Below, piece after piece: positions 1 through 7,051 of a stretch of 11,221 bases of DNA (position 1 is its first letter; each line of letters opens with the position of its first letter). The notes under the pieces were generated by a model that ran no database searches, was not told the DNA's origin, and saw nothing but the letters and a program-made list of their open reading frames with translations. Location: NCBI GenBank assembly GCA_003512525.1, contig DOQG01000022.1, positions 1 to 11,221 on the forward strand, in the 5' to 3' direction. This DNA is from Oscillospiraceae bacterium (GTDB taxonomy: Bacteria; Bacillota; Clostridia; Oscillospirales; Ruminococcaceae). The position numbers and the translations under genes were made by a program.

Positions 1-17
1 TGCCGGCTTCAAATATG

Positions 18-53
18 CAAAAAAGAACCCCGAACTATACAGTCCGAGGTTCT
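18..53 (-). terminator. Rho-independent terminator, minus strand
   Basis: Read on the minus strand, 53-41 and 36-24 form a 13-bp stem (two G-U wobbles, no mismatch) around a 4-nt loop, followed by a run of U from the A-tract at 19-24. It would end minus-strand transcripts arriving from the truncated LRR gene. The plus strand has no U-tract, so it is not bidirectional. Confidence 0.85.
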
Positions 54-227
54 GTCGTAAACATCGTTAGATGCCGAGTTTACAAGGCTTTTTTGTTCAA
101 TTTACAATGTAGCCGTTACAATGAAGCCACTGGATTAACAATTCACGATTCCAGTGATTTACGACACGCATTTGTCGTAAAAGACGAGCGATGCACAAAA
201 AGTCATTTGTCGTAAATTTGTCGTAAA
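53..227. repeat. TTTGTCGTAAA repeat cluster
   Basis: The 9-11 base motif (TTT)GTCGTAAA occurs at 53-61 (as TGTCGTAAA), 171-181, 206-216 and 217-227, with an inverted copy at 158-166. The inverted copy and the one at 173-181 form a 9-bp palindrome with a 6-nt gap; the last two are tandem. A separate inverted repeat (CACTGGA/TCCAGTG) lies at 128-134 and 150-156. No convincing gene occupies 1-252. On the minus strand the frame of the upstream LRR gene stays open for 51 codons past its stop (252 to 100), but I cannot assign that peptide. Clustered short repeats of this sort can be protein-binding sites, for example recombinase arm sites; that is only a guess. Confidence 0.6.
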
Positions 228-252
228 CCCTCTGACGTGTTTCATTTTTGGA

Positions 253-762
253 TTAACAAAACGCCGCAAACGCTGTCATAACCTGATTTTTGTGGGTTTT
301 TAGTCCGAGAGGGGCTTCATCGTCGGGAATATCTGCACTCGTGTCATAAGTGACTTTTCTTAGCGAATAACAATCTTCAAACTGGCGTCCATTTCCATAA
401 TCAAGTCCTGATCCTTTTGCCAATTCTTTAACAGAAGAAGGGATATAAACCGAACTGATTGATGAATTTTTAAATGCGCATAGTCCAATGTATGTTACTG
501 TACCGGGTATAGTTACATCTGATATATTATCATTGTCATAAAACGCATCGTTTGCTATTCCTGTTATTGTATAACCGTCAATTTTGCTTGGAATAGTGAT
601 CTTGTCATCAAATCCATTATACGATGATATGTATGCTTCACTATCATTCTGCGGCACATACCCCCAAAAGCCATTAAAATTTTCCGCTCCTGCGTACACC
701 GCGCAAAGCACAGCCATCGCCGCAAAGGTTATAAGCCCCAGCAGCCACTTTTTAACTTTCAT
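253..762 (-). CDS. Short secreted BspA-type leucine-rich-repeat protein, probably 3' truncated
   Basis: A 169-residue exported protein. Residues 1-26 are a signal peptide (MKVKKWLL, a hydrophobic run, then AGA before the cleavage site) closely resembling that of the LRR protein at 1181-3238, so the two are paralogues. Residues about 50-135 carry BspA-type LRR units, recognised by the ITIPSKIDGYTITGI and VTIPGTVTYIGLCAF patterns. After the SADIP residues (near base 325) the repeat pattern stops. The tail (DDEAPLGLKTHKNQ onward) does not look like LRR or a C-terminal cap, and the fibronectin modules of the paralogue are missing. The start is fixed by AGGAGAG about 8 nt upstream. Family members usually act at the cell surface in adhesion or ligand binding. 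This copy may be a decayed or rearranged remnant. It is transcribed from the promoter at 992-1020 through a leader ORF and hairpin. Confidence 0.75.
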   Translation of the reverse strand: MKVKKWLLGLITFAAMAVLCAVYAGAENFNGFWGYVPQNDSEAYISSYNGFDDKITIPSKIDGYTITGIANDAFYDNDNISDVTIPGTVTYIGLCAFKNSSISSVYIPSSVKELAKGSGLDYGNGRQFEDCYSLRKVTYDTSADIPDDEAPLGLKTHKNQVMTAFAAFC

Positions 763-800
763 ATTACTCTCTCCTTTTTGATGAAATTAGAATATTACAC

Positions 801-837
801 AAAAAGGCATAGCCCACCCTACATAGACTATGCCTTT
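801..837 (-). terminator. Terminator-like hairpin in the leader of the short LRR gene (possible attenuator)
   Basis: On the minus strand 837-828 and 812-803 pair as a perfect 10-bp stem (AAAGGCATAG/CTATGCCTTT) with a 15-nt loop, ending in a U-run (801-805). It lies between the promoter and the LRR start at 762, with only 38 nt and no promoter between them. The LRR gene must therefore be read through it. The stop codon of the 37-codon leader ORF sits in the 5' arm. Confidence 0.65.
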
Positions 838-941
838 ATTACCATATTGAATTTTTTGCAGAGATATTGTGCATTACTTACAGAGGTGCTTTTATAGAGT
901 CTCCCGCATTTACATAAATTGGTATTTACTGCCTTACACAT
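828..941 (-). CDS. 37-residue basic, Cys-containing leader peptide (unrecognised)
   Basis: A small ORF coding for 37 residues, beginning MCKAVNTNLCKCGR and ending FNMVIKA. It is rich in Lys/Arg (six Lys, one Arg, no Asp or Glu) and has Cys at positions 2, 10, 12 and 28. It has no signal peptide or hydrophobic segment. Support for translation comes from AAAGGTGAGAG placed just upstream of the ATG and from the strong promoter about 50 nt further upstream. Its TAG falls in the first arm of the hairpin at 801-837, ahead of the LRR gene, so ribosomes finishing the ORF would cover that arm. That layout fits a leader peptide controlling termination, but a free small peptide, or chance, is also possible. 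I do not recognise the family. Confidence 0.5.
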   Translation of the reverse strand: MCKAVNTNLCKCGRLYKSTSVSNAQYLCKKFNMVIKA

Positions 942-991
942 ATCTCTCACCTTTATTTCATCGACCTTAACTTTTTGCTTTCAATAGGATA

Positions 992-1020
992 AGTATATCA
1001 CTGTTGCTATAACTTGTCAA
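992..1020 (-). promoter_or_regulatory. Sigma-A promoter of the leader ORF and short LRR gene
   Basis: On the minus strand TTGACA (1020-1015), a 17-nt spacer and TATACT (997-992): a perfect -35 and a 5/6 -10 box. The start of transcription should be near 985, giving a leader of about 220 nt before the LRR start codon. Confidence 0.85.
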
Positions 1021-1112
1021 GCAGGCTTGGATCTGTAATGGTATCCGGTTGATTTTATTATAATTGTATTATGGTTCAAAGCGCGATATTCTCTCTGCTG
1101 TCAGCATCATAT
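1021..1112. other. Intergenic spacer with no gene seen
   Basis: This AT-rich spacer lies between the terminator of the larger LRR gene and the promoter of the short one. I see no ORF with a ribosome site and no further hairpin here. Confidence 0.6.
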
Positions 1113-1148
1113 AAAAACCGGGCAACAATTTTAACATCGCCGCCCGGT
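1113..1148 (-). terminator. Terminator of the LRR-fibronectin gene
   Basis: On the minus strand 1148-1136 pairs with 1129-1117 as a 13-bp stem (three G-U wobbles) around a 6-nt loop, followed by UUUUUAU (1117-1111). It lies 33 nt past the stop codon at 1181. Confidence 0.85.
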
Positions 1149-1180
1149 CGTAATTATTGATTTTTGCTTTTAATCAAAGC

Positions 1181-2020
1181 TTACTTAGCTAACGTCCTCC
1201 CGCTTACACTTCCGTAATTACCGTAAAGCGCAGTCTTACCGCTCATATAATAAGCCTTGACTCTGAACTTGTAAGTCGTATTCTTGTCAAGTCCTGCCTT
1301 TCTGAATGTAGTCGTGCTATTGTTTGTGATTTTCGCAACTCTGACCCACTTTCCGCCCTGATACATTTCAACGATGTAACCCTGAGCAGATGTATTTTTC
1401 GTCCAGTTTACACGCAGTGCGTCCTTTGCCTTACCACCGATCTTAAAACCCTTTACTATTGACGGATTAGTTCTGGCAGTAACTGTAGCACTGTAATTGC
1501 CATAGAGAGCCGTATTGCCGCTCATCTTGTACGCTCTTACCCTGAACTTATAAACAGTCGAAGCGCTAAGTCCGGCTTTTCTAAATGTAGTCGTGCTGTT
1601 ATTTGTTATTTTACCAACGCGTACCCACTTATTGCCCTGATACATCTCAACGATATATCCGTCAGCGGAAGCATTCTTAGTCCAATTTACACGGAGCGCG
1701 TCAGCAGCTCTGCCGCCGAGCTTAGCACCTGTCATTACAGACGGATTTGTTCTCGCCGCTAGCTCATTGCTGTAAGCACTGTAAACTGCTGTACTACCGC
1801 TCATCTTATACGCTTTAACCCTGAACTTATACACGGTCGAAGCCTTAAGTCCGGCTTTTCTGAAAGTAGTCGTGCTGTTATCTGTTATCTTCGCAACTCT
1901 TGCCCACTTGCCGTTCTGATACATTTCAATTATGTAACCATCGGCGTTTGCATTCTTAGTCCAGTTGATGCGGAGCGCGTCTGCCGCTCTGCCACCGAGC
2001 TTTACTCCGGGCACATTTTC
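1181..2020 (-). repeat. Three tandem 282-bp fibronectin III repeats
   Basis: The units repeat every 282 bases (94 residues), seen by the recurrence of the ARTNPS codons at about 1470 and 1752. They are very similar to the three units at 3438-4270. Bases 1176-1279 are identical to 3433-3536, including synonymous positions and a few bases beyond the stop codon. Confidence 0.85.
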
Positions 2021-3238
2021 CGGTTTTCTTATTATAGGCTTATATAGAAATCCGTTGTCTTTAGCATACTGCGCGACAACTGTGTCAGCATTGCAGTAGA
2101 TTATAAAACCGTCTATCTTGTAACCGTCAAAATCGTGATAGTATCCTAAAGCCTGATATCCTATATCAGACGCACTATCCGGTATTGTTATACTCTTGAT
2201 TTTTGTGCAATCGCGTATAGCGCCGTCACCTATGCTCTTCACACTGTCCGGTATTGTAATGCCGATAAGGTCTGTACAGTGAGCAAAAGCATAATTGCCT
2301 ATGCTCTGCAATTTACTCGGCAACGTTATATTCTTAAGGCTTGTGCACTCACAGAAAGCGTATTTGCCAATACTCTTGACATTGTCGGGTATCTTTACAT
2401 TTTTAAGGCTTGTGCACTCACAGAAAGACCAATCCTCAATACTTGTGACTCCGTCTGGTATCGTTACGCTTGTAAGACCTGAGCAAAGCATAAAAGCACC
2501 TGAGCCGATTTTCGTTACACTGTCCGGTATTGTTACACTCGTTAGATTTACACAATTCTGAAAAGCATCAGCGCTGATATTGGTTACACCGTCCGGTATA
2601 CTGTAAGTTTTATCGGTTTTTGCGTTGGGATAACATATTAACTTTGTTTTATCTTTATTAAAAAGAACTCCTTTTTCTGAAGAGTATTTTTTATTTTCTG
2701 ATGCAACATTTATCTTGGTGAGGCTTTCACAGTACATAAAAGCACAACCGCCTATCTTATTCACGCTATCGGGTATTGTTATGCTGTCAAGGCTCTTACA
2801 GTAACCGAAAGCTCCCCAGCCTATATTCACCACACTGTCCGGAATTGTTACACCGGCAAGTTTTGTGCAATCCTGAAAAGCACTCTCTCCTATCTTTGTC
2901 ACGCCGTCCGGTATTGTTATACCGGTAAGATTTTCACAACCGCTGAATGCACGAATATCTATGCCGGTCACCCCACTCGGTATTGTTACACTTGTTATAC
3001 TTTTGCATCCGCTGAAAGCCTGATACCCTATGCTTGTTACGCTCTTACCGTCAATCTTTGCGGGAATATCAACCTTTTCTGCGTTTCCTACATATTTATC
3101 GATCTCCACTGTATCGTCATAATTCACCCGGTACTGAAAGTCCCCATATGTTTCGGTTTCCGCTCCCGCCCCGATAACACACAACACCGCCATAACCGCA
3201 AAAGTCATAATAGTCAAAAGCCATTTTTTCATTTTCAT
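1181..3238 (-). CDS. Secreted BspA-type LRR protein with three C-terminal fibronectin type III domains
   Basis: A 685-residue exported protein. Residues 1-26 are a signal peptide (MKMKKWLLTIM, hydrophobic core, cleavage after AGA). About 12 BspA-type LRR units of 23 residues follow (residues 50-395), with the pattern IGxxAFxxCxxLxxVTIPDxVTx. One unit is interrupted by an island (NKKYSSEKGVLFNKDKTKL), and the array ends in a cap resembling IIYCNADTVVAQYAKDNGF. Residues 400-685 are three fibronectin III domains of 94 residues, each with LGGRAADALRxNWTKN and FRVKAY. No LPXTG, dockerin or transmembrane anchor is present. The start at 3238 is chosen over an in-frame ATG 13 codons upstream because AAGGAGAG lies 7 nt before it and the signal peptide then begins properly. 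Family knowledge suggests surface adhesion or polymer/host binding; the ligand is unknown. Confidence 0.9.
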   Translation of the reverse strand: MKMKKWLLTIMTFAVMAVLCVIGAGAETETYGDFQYRVNYDDTVEIDKYVGNAEKVDIPAKIDGKSVTSIGYQAFSGCKSITSVTIPSGVTGIDIRAFSGCENLTGITIPDGVTKIGESAFQDCTKLAGVTIPDSVVNIGWGAFGYCKSLDSITIPDSVNKIGGCAFMYCESLTKINVASENKKYSSEKGVLFNKDKTKLICYPNAKTDKTYSIPDGVTNISADAFQNCVNLTSVTIPDSVTKIGSGAFMLCSGLTSVTIPDGVTSIEDWSFCECTSLKNVKIPDNVKSIGKYAFCECTSLKNITLPSKLQSIGNYAFAHCTDLIGITIPDSVKSIGDGAIRDCTKIKSITIPDSASDIGYQALGYYHDFDGYKIDGFIIYCNADTVVAQYAKDNGFLYKPIIRKPENVPGVKLGGRAADALRINWTKNANADGYIIEMYQNGKWARVAKITDNSTTTFRKAGLKASTVYKFRVKAYKMSGSTAVYSAYSNELAARTNPSVMTGAKLGGRAADALRVNWTKNASADGYIVEMYQGNKWVRVGKITNNSTTTFRKAGLSASTVYKFRVRAYKMSGNTALYGNYSATVTARTNPSIVKGFKIGGKAKDALRVNWTKNTSAQGYIVEMYQGGKWVRVAKITNNSTTTFRKAGLDKNTTYKFRVKAYYMSGKTALYGNYGSVSGRTLAK

Positions 3239-3289
3239 AAAACGCTCTCCTTGTATTTTCATTCTCTGTGTTAGCACTGCTATAATTTA

Positions 3290-3317
3290 ATAATATAACA
3301 ATATCTTCATTTGTCAA
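3290..3317 (-). promoter_or_regulatory. Sigma-A promoter of the LRR-fibronectin gene
   Basis: On the minus strand TTGACA (3317-3312), a 16-nt spacer and TATTAT (3295-3290). The predicted start of transcription is near 3283, about 45 nt upstream of the chosen start codon at 3238 and downstream of the longer alternative only by a few bases. This also favours the 3238 start. Confidence 0.75.
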
Positions 3318-3372
3318 CCCTTTTTGCAAAAATCTGCACCGATTTAACAAAAATATTCAACTATATTATCCG

Positions 3373-3410
3373 AAAAAACCGGGCATCGACCTTAGCCGAC
3401 ACCCGGGTTT
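3373..3410 (-). terminator. Terminator of the C1 protease gene
   Basis: On the minus strand 3410-3373 folds into a long GC-rich hairpin (CCGGG paired with CCCGG, extended inwards by wobble pairs, one bulged C) followed by a run of six U (3378-3373). It lies about 27 nt past the stop codon at 3438 and resembles the terminator at 1113-1148 in its GCCCGG core. Confidence 0.8.
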
Positions 3411-3437
3411 GCATATTCATTTGTGACGACTGAAAGC

Positions 3438-4270
3438 TTACTTAGCTAACGTCCTCCCGCTTACACTTCCGTAATTACCGTAAAGCGCAGTCTTACCGCT
3501 CATATAATAAGCCTTGACTCTGAACTTGTAAGTCGTGTTCTTGGCAAGTCCGGCTTTTCTGAATGTAGTAGTGTTGTTGTTTGTTATCTTTGCAACGCGC
3601 ACCCACTTTCCGCCCTTGTACATTTCAACGATGTAACCCTGAGCAGATGTATTTTTCGTCCAGTTCACTCTGAGCGCGTCCTTAGCCTTACCGCCGATCT
3701 TAACACCATTTACTATTGACGGATTAGTTCTGGCAGTAACAGTAGCACTGTAGTTACCGTAAAGTGCGGTCTTACCACTCATCTTGTACGCTCTTACTCT
3801 GAACTTGTAAACGCTTGAAGCCTTAAGTCCTGCTTTTCTGAAAGTGGTTGTGCTGTTGTTGGTTATTTTACCAACGCGTACCCACTTATTGCCCTGATAC
3901 ATTTCAACAATGTATCCATCGGCAGATGTATTCTTAGCCCAGTTTATCCTCAGCGCGTCAGCCGCTCTGCCGCCGAGCTTAGCACCTGTCATTACCGACG
4001 GATTTGTTCTCGCCGAGAGCTCAGCACTGTATGCGCCGTAAAGCGCCGTCTTACCGCTCATCTTATACGCTTTAACCCTGAACTTATACACGGTCGAAGC
4101 CTTAAGTCCGGCTTTTCTGAAAGTAGTCGTGCTGTTGCTTGTAATCTTTGCAACCCTTACCCACTTGTTGCCCTGATACATCTCAACAATGTATCCATCA
4201 GCATCTGCATTCTTAGTCCAGTTTACGCGTAATGCGTCAGCCGCTCTGCCACCAAGCTTAACTCCGGTCA
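3438..4270 (-). repeat. Three tandem 282-bp fibronectin III repeats, paralogous to 1181-2020
   Basis: Same unit, period and order as at the end of the LRR gene (ARTNPS recurs at about 3727 and 4009). The two upstream fibronectin domains of this protein (about 4270-4830) are clearly more diverged, so only the terminal three units are being kept alike between the two genes. Confidence 0.85.
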
Positions 4271-6740
4271 CAGAAGAAAGAACAGTGAACGCACTGAGCG
4301 TATCTGAGTATTCGCTGTATAATACTCCGTTCTCATTTGTGTTTCTGTATGCCTTTATTCTGAATTTGAAGCTTGCACCGGGAGTAAGACCGCTGACGGT
4401 ATAGCTTACATCATCAGACGATGCGGTTTTGCGTATCTGAACCCACTTATTATCCTTGTACTGCTCAAGAATATAACCGTCAGCATCTGCGCTTTCTTTC
4501 CACTGAAGAGTGATTGAGTTGCTCTGCGAGGATTTCTTGCCGAATCCGATGACGCTATCGGGTTTTTCGGCGGTCGTAGCAACAGTAAGTTCGGTATATG
4601 TACTTTCGGCAGTGCCGTTATATGCCTTTATGCGGAACTGATACCCGGTATCTTCACTAAGCGACTCAAATGTACAGCTGAGATAATTGTTAGCCGGTGT
4701 CTTTATCGCCTCAACCCAATCCTGTCCGTCATAGTACTCAATAATATATCCCTGTGCCGAGCTGTTGATATCCCACGCAAGCTCCAACTTATCGCTGCTT
4801 TTTGTACTTACTCTGAAATTCTTTACAGCCTCGAGCGTAAGCATCTCTGTATATGTGTCATTATAGCTGTCACCGCACCTTGAACACTCGTGATGAGTAT
4901 AGCCCTTACTCTCATATGTGGGAGCTATAACGGTGCTTACATAATCGTGACCGAGCGCGTCGATTTCTTCTTTTTCACTTGTTCCGCAACCGCCAAGGCA
5001 ATATCTTATACGCTCACCCGAAACTGTACAAGTCGGTTTTTTGACCGTTTCCCATTCGCCGAATGTATGATCACCTGTTGTCGGGATACTCATAATATCC
5101 GTTCTGGCATCACAGCGTGTGCAGTGACGTGACTTTTCACCCGCGTTCTTGCAATCAGCAGGTCTGTCTACTGTCCACTCGGCAGAATAATCGTGACCGA
5201 GCTTTTCGATAATGCCGTTTTCTACAGCTCCGCATCTCTTGCATTCTCTGTGCTTTGTACCGTCTTTCGTGCAGGTAGCGGCTGTATCCGTTATCCATTC
5301 ACCGTATGAATGTACTGTGCATTTTGTATCAACAGCATAAGCCTTGATCATAAGGTTATTTTTATTATTATTTTTACAATCATCCCAGAAGCTGTCGGGA
5401 ACATATGTATAATAGCTTTCGCCCTTGTTGGCATTGAGCGTGTATGTAAGCCCGTTCATATTGTAGCCGAATTCACTGTAAATTCTTGCAGAACCGCTGT
5501 TATTTGTTATTTTTGCAACAATAGCAAAAGTATCACCCTTCTGTACTTTTACGGATGAATCAAACTGTAACGAATAATATCCTTCATATCCGACATTTTC
5601 CTTAGTCGCCGTTGCAGCTTTTGTACCTGATGTCGGATTTGTTTTGTCTTTAAGACCGGTATATACGCTGAGTTCTATATCCATACCCTTTGATGTATAT
5701 ACGGCAGCACCCGTTATATTGGAAGCATCTTCGGCGGTAAATACATTTGCACCGTACATTGTCGACAGCCCGAAGCCAAACCAGCTGGAAGAATTGCCGC
5801 CGTCATAGTTGTAAAGCGTATCGTAATAATCATCTGCACCGTCTACTGTATAATCGTATGCAACACCGCTGGACGCTATCGACTTGTCATAGTATGACAG
5901 CCAGAAGTAACCGTCATCTCTGCTGTCATCTCCCCAGCTGTTCTTTATCAGCCATGCGCCGTTACCCGCGGGAGCGGTCTTGAATGCAGACGCAGGTATA
6001 CTGTCGTCCCAGCCTACTACCGTGACCGCATGATTAGATGTATATTCCTCAGGGCAATAGTAGTAATAGCTGCTGCCGTCATCACCGAATTTTCCGTCTG
6101 TACGACCGTAATTAGTAGTATCGCAATAGCTGAGCGAAGCTGCACCGTGTGTCAGAATAAGCTCTTTTAGCTGATCGTTGCTGTTATTCTGATTGATATC
6201 GGCAACATACATACCTGTAAGCTTTGCTGCGCCTGAATTTCTCAGTTCATAATACTCAGACTCTGTAAACGATTTGTTTACTATACCCGGAGTACCATAT
6301 GACGAATACGGATACTGCGAGTTTTCATAATACGGACCTATGCCGTTCATAACAGCAAGTCCGGCATTCCATACGTTACCGCCGAGATCTAAATAGTCGG
6401 TAGCAGATGAAGCCGTATATGTCGCATAATCACCCGAAGAATTAAGCTTGCCGTAAAGTGAAGGGTGGCTTATCATATACGAAAGCAGATTTTCGGACAG
6501 ATCAAGCGTATCAGCCTTAAACTTGTCGGGGAACTCCTTTATAAGAGAAGCCTCACTGATCGCCGTCGAAGTAAACGCCCAGCATATTCCCCATTGACCC
6601 TGATTTTTGACAGGCGTTATATAACCCTGCTCTACTGAGCTGTATTTCGCGGGTGCGGCATAAGCCGACAGCGGCGTCACGCTTGCGGTAATAGCAAGAG
6701 CCGTGACAAACGCCGTTGCTCTCATTAGTTTCTTGTTCAT
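3438..6740 (-). CDS. Secreted papain-like (C1A) cysteine protease with lectin-like, Cys-repeat and five fibronectin III domains
   Basis: An 1100-residue exported protease. Residues 1-29 are a signal peptide ending AYAAP. The papain domain (30-290) has the full catalytic set: Gln47 and Cys53 in KNQGQWGICWAF, His237 in SNHAVTVVGW, and Asn267 in LIKNSWGDD. There is also the LSENLL motif typical of the family. It starts almost directly after the signal, with no room for a long propeptide. Residues 300-470 match the lectin-like domain that often follows clostridial C1 proteases. Residues 475-635 hold four Cys repeats (C-x9-C-x2-C at 490/500/503 and 530/540/543, C-x9-C-x3-C at 571/581/585, and a fourth lacking the first Cys at 619/622). 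Five fibronectin III domains follow (637-1100), the last three almost the same as in the neighbouring LRR protein. GGAGGT sets the start. A role in degrading extracellular protein is likely; the substrate is unknown. Confidence 0.9.
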   Translation of the reverse strand: MNKKLMRATAFVTALAITASVTPLSAYAAPAKYSSVEQGYITPVKNQGQWGICWAFTSTAISEASLIKEFPDKFKADTLDLSENLLSYMISHPSLYGKLNSSGDYATYTASSATDYLDLGGNVWNAGLAVMNGIGPYYENSQYPYSSYGTPGIVNKSFTESEYYELRNSGAAKLTGMYVADINQNNSNDQLKELILTHGAASLSYCDTTNYGRTDGKFGDDGSSYYYYCPEEYTSNHAVTVVGWDDSIPASAFKTAPAGNGAWLIKNSWGDDSRDDGYFWLSYYDKSIASSGVAYDYTVDGADDYYDTLYNYDGGNSSSWFGFGLSTMYGANVFTAEDASNITGAAVYTSKGMDIELSVYTGLKDKTNPTSGTKAATATKENVGYEGYYSLQFDSSVKVQKGDTFAIVAKITNNSGSARIYSEFGYNMNGLTYTLNANKGESYYTYVPDSFWDDCKNNNKNNLMIKAYAVDTKCTVHSYGEWITDTAATCTKDGTKHRECKRCGAVENGIIEKLGHDYSAEWTVDRPADCKNAGEKSRHCTRCDARTDIMSIPTTGDHTFGEWETVKKPTCTVSGERIRYCLGGCGTSEKEEIDALGHDYVSTVIAPTYESKGYTHHECSRCGDSYNDTYTEMLTLEAVKNFRVSTKSSDKLELAWDINSSAQGYIIEYYDGQDWVEAIKTPANNYLSCTFESLSEDTGYQFRIKAYNGTAESTYTELTVATTAEKPDSVIGFGKKSSQSNSITLQWKESADADGYILEQYKDNKWVQIRKTASSDDVSYTVSGLTPGASFKFRIKAYRNTNENGVLYSEYSDTLSAFTVLSSVTGVKLGGRAADALRVNWTKNADADGYIVEMYQGNKWVRVAKITSNSTTTFRKAGLKASTVYKFRVKAYKMSGKTALYGAYSAELSARTNPSVMTGAKLGGRAADALRINWAKNTSADGYIVEMYQGNKWVRVGKITNNSTTTFRKAGLKASSVYKFRVRAYKMSGKTALYGNYSATVTARTNPSIVNGVKIGGKAKDALRVNWTKNTSAQGYIVEMYKGGKWVRVAKITNNNTTTFRKAGLAKNTTYKFRVKAYYMSGKTALYGNYGSVSGRTLAK

Positions 6741-6818
6741 ATGTTACCTCCCGAATTGTAATGCGGTTCTCAAATAAGCGTCGTAATATGTGCATTCTTC
6801 ATGCCATTCTACAGTATA

Positions 6819-6847
6819 ATTATACCATAAGGCGATGTGACAGTCAA
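6819..6847 (-). promoter_or_regulatory. Sigma-A promoter of the C1 protease gene
   Basis: On the minus strand TTGACT (6847-6842), a 17-nt spacer and a perfect TATAAT (6824-6819). The leader to the start codon at 6740 is about 72 nt. It diverges from the hpf promoter; the 74 bases between the two boxes show no clear operator. Confidence 0.85.
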
Positions 6848-6921
6848 TTGATAAATCGATGAATTTCGGAAGATGTTTTTGCGCACATTGAATAAAATTC
6901 GATTTTCTTATCAAAAAGGGC

Positions 6922-6950
6922 TTGTATATTTTGACTAAATGTGATACAAT
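6922..6950 (+). promoter_or_regulatory. Extended -10 promoter of hpf
   Basis: TTGTAT (6922-6927), 17-nt spacer, TACAAT (6945-6950) preceded by TGA, giving a TGN extended -10 that would compensate for the poor -35. Transcription would start near 6957, leaving a leader of about 95 nt that contains a small ACGGT/ACCGT hairpin and no recognised riboswitch. Confidence 0.6.
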
Positions 6951-7051
6951 AAATGCAAGCCAAAAGGAAATATAACCCTCAGGCTCAGGCAGACGGTTTA
7001 CCGTATGTCAAAGATTCAAGGCGTATATTGCCACGAAAGGAATGACATTAT

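Noticed and set aside
15..215. Plus-strand open frame of 66 codons at the left edge
   Set aside because: No ribosome site; it runs through the minus-strand terminator and the repeat cluster, with no protein-like pattern.
2279..2561. Plus-strand frames with repeated LRLVHSQK peptides
   Set aside because: These are antisense to the LRR units; the repetition mirrors the LRR codons.
3239..3277. Upstream in-frame start of the LRR-fibronectin gene
   Set aside because: It would add 13 polar residues before a proper signal peptide, and the strong ribosome site points to 3238.
6953..7045. 30-codon plus-strand frame in the hpf leader (MQAKRKYNPQAQ...)
   Set aside because: Its ATG lies at or before the predicted transcription start and has no ribosome site.
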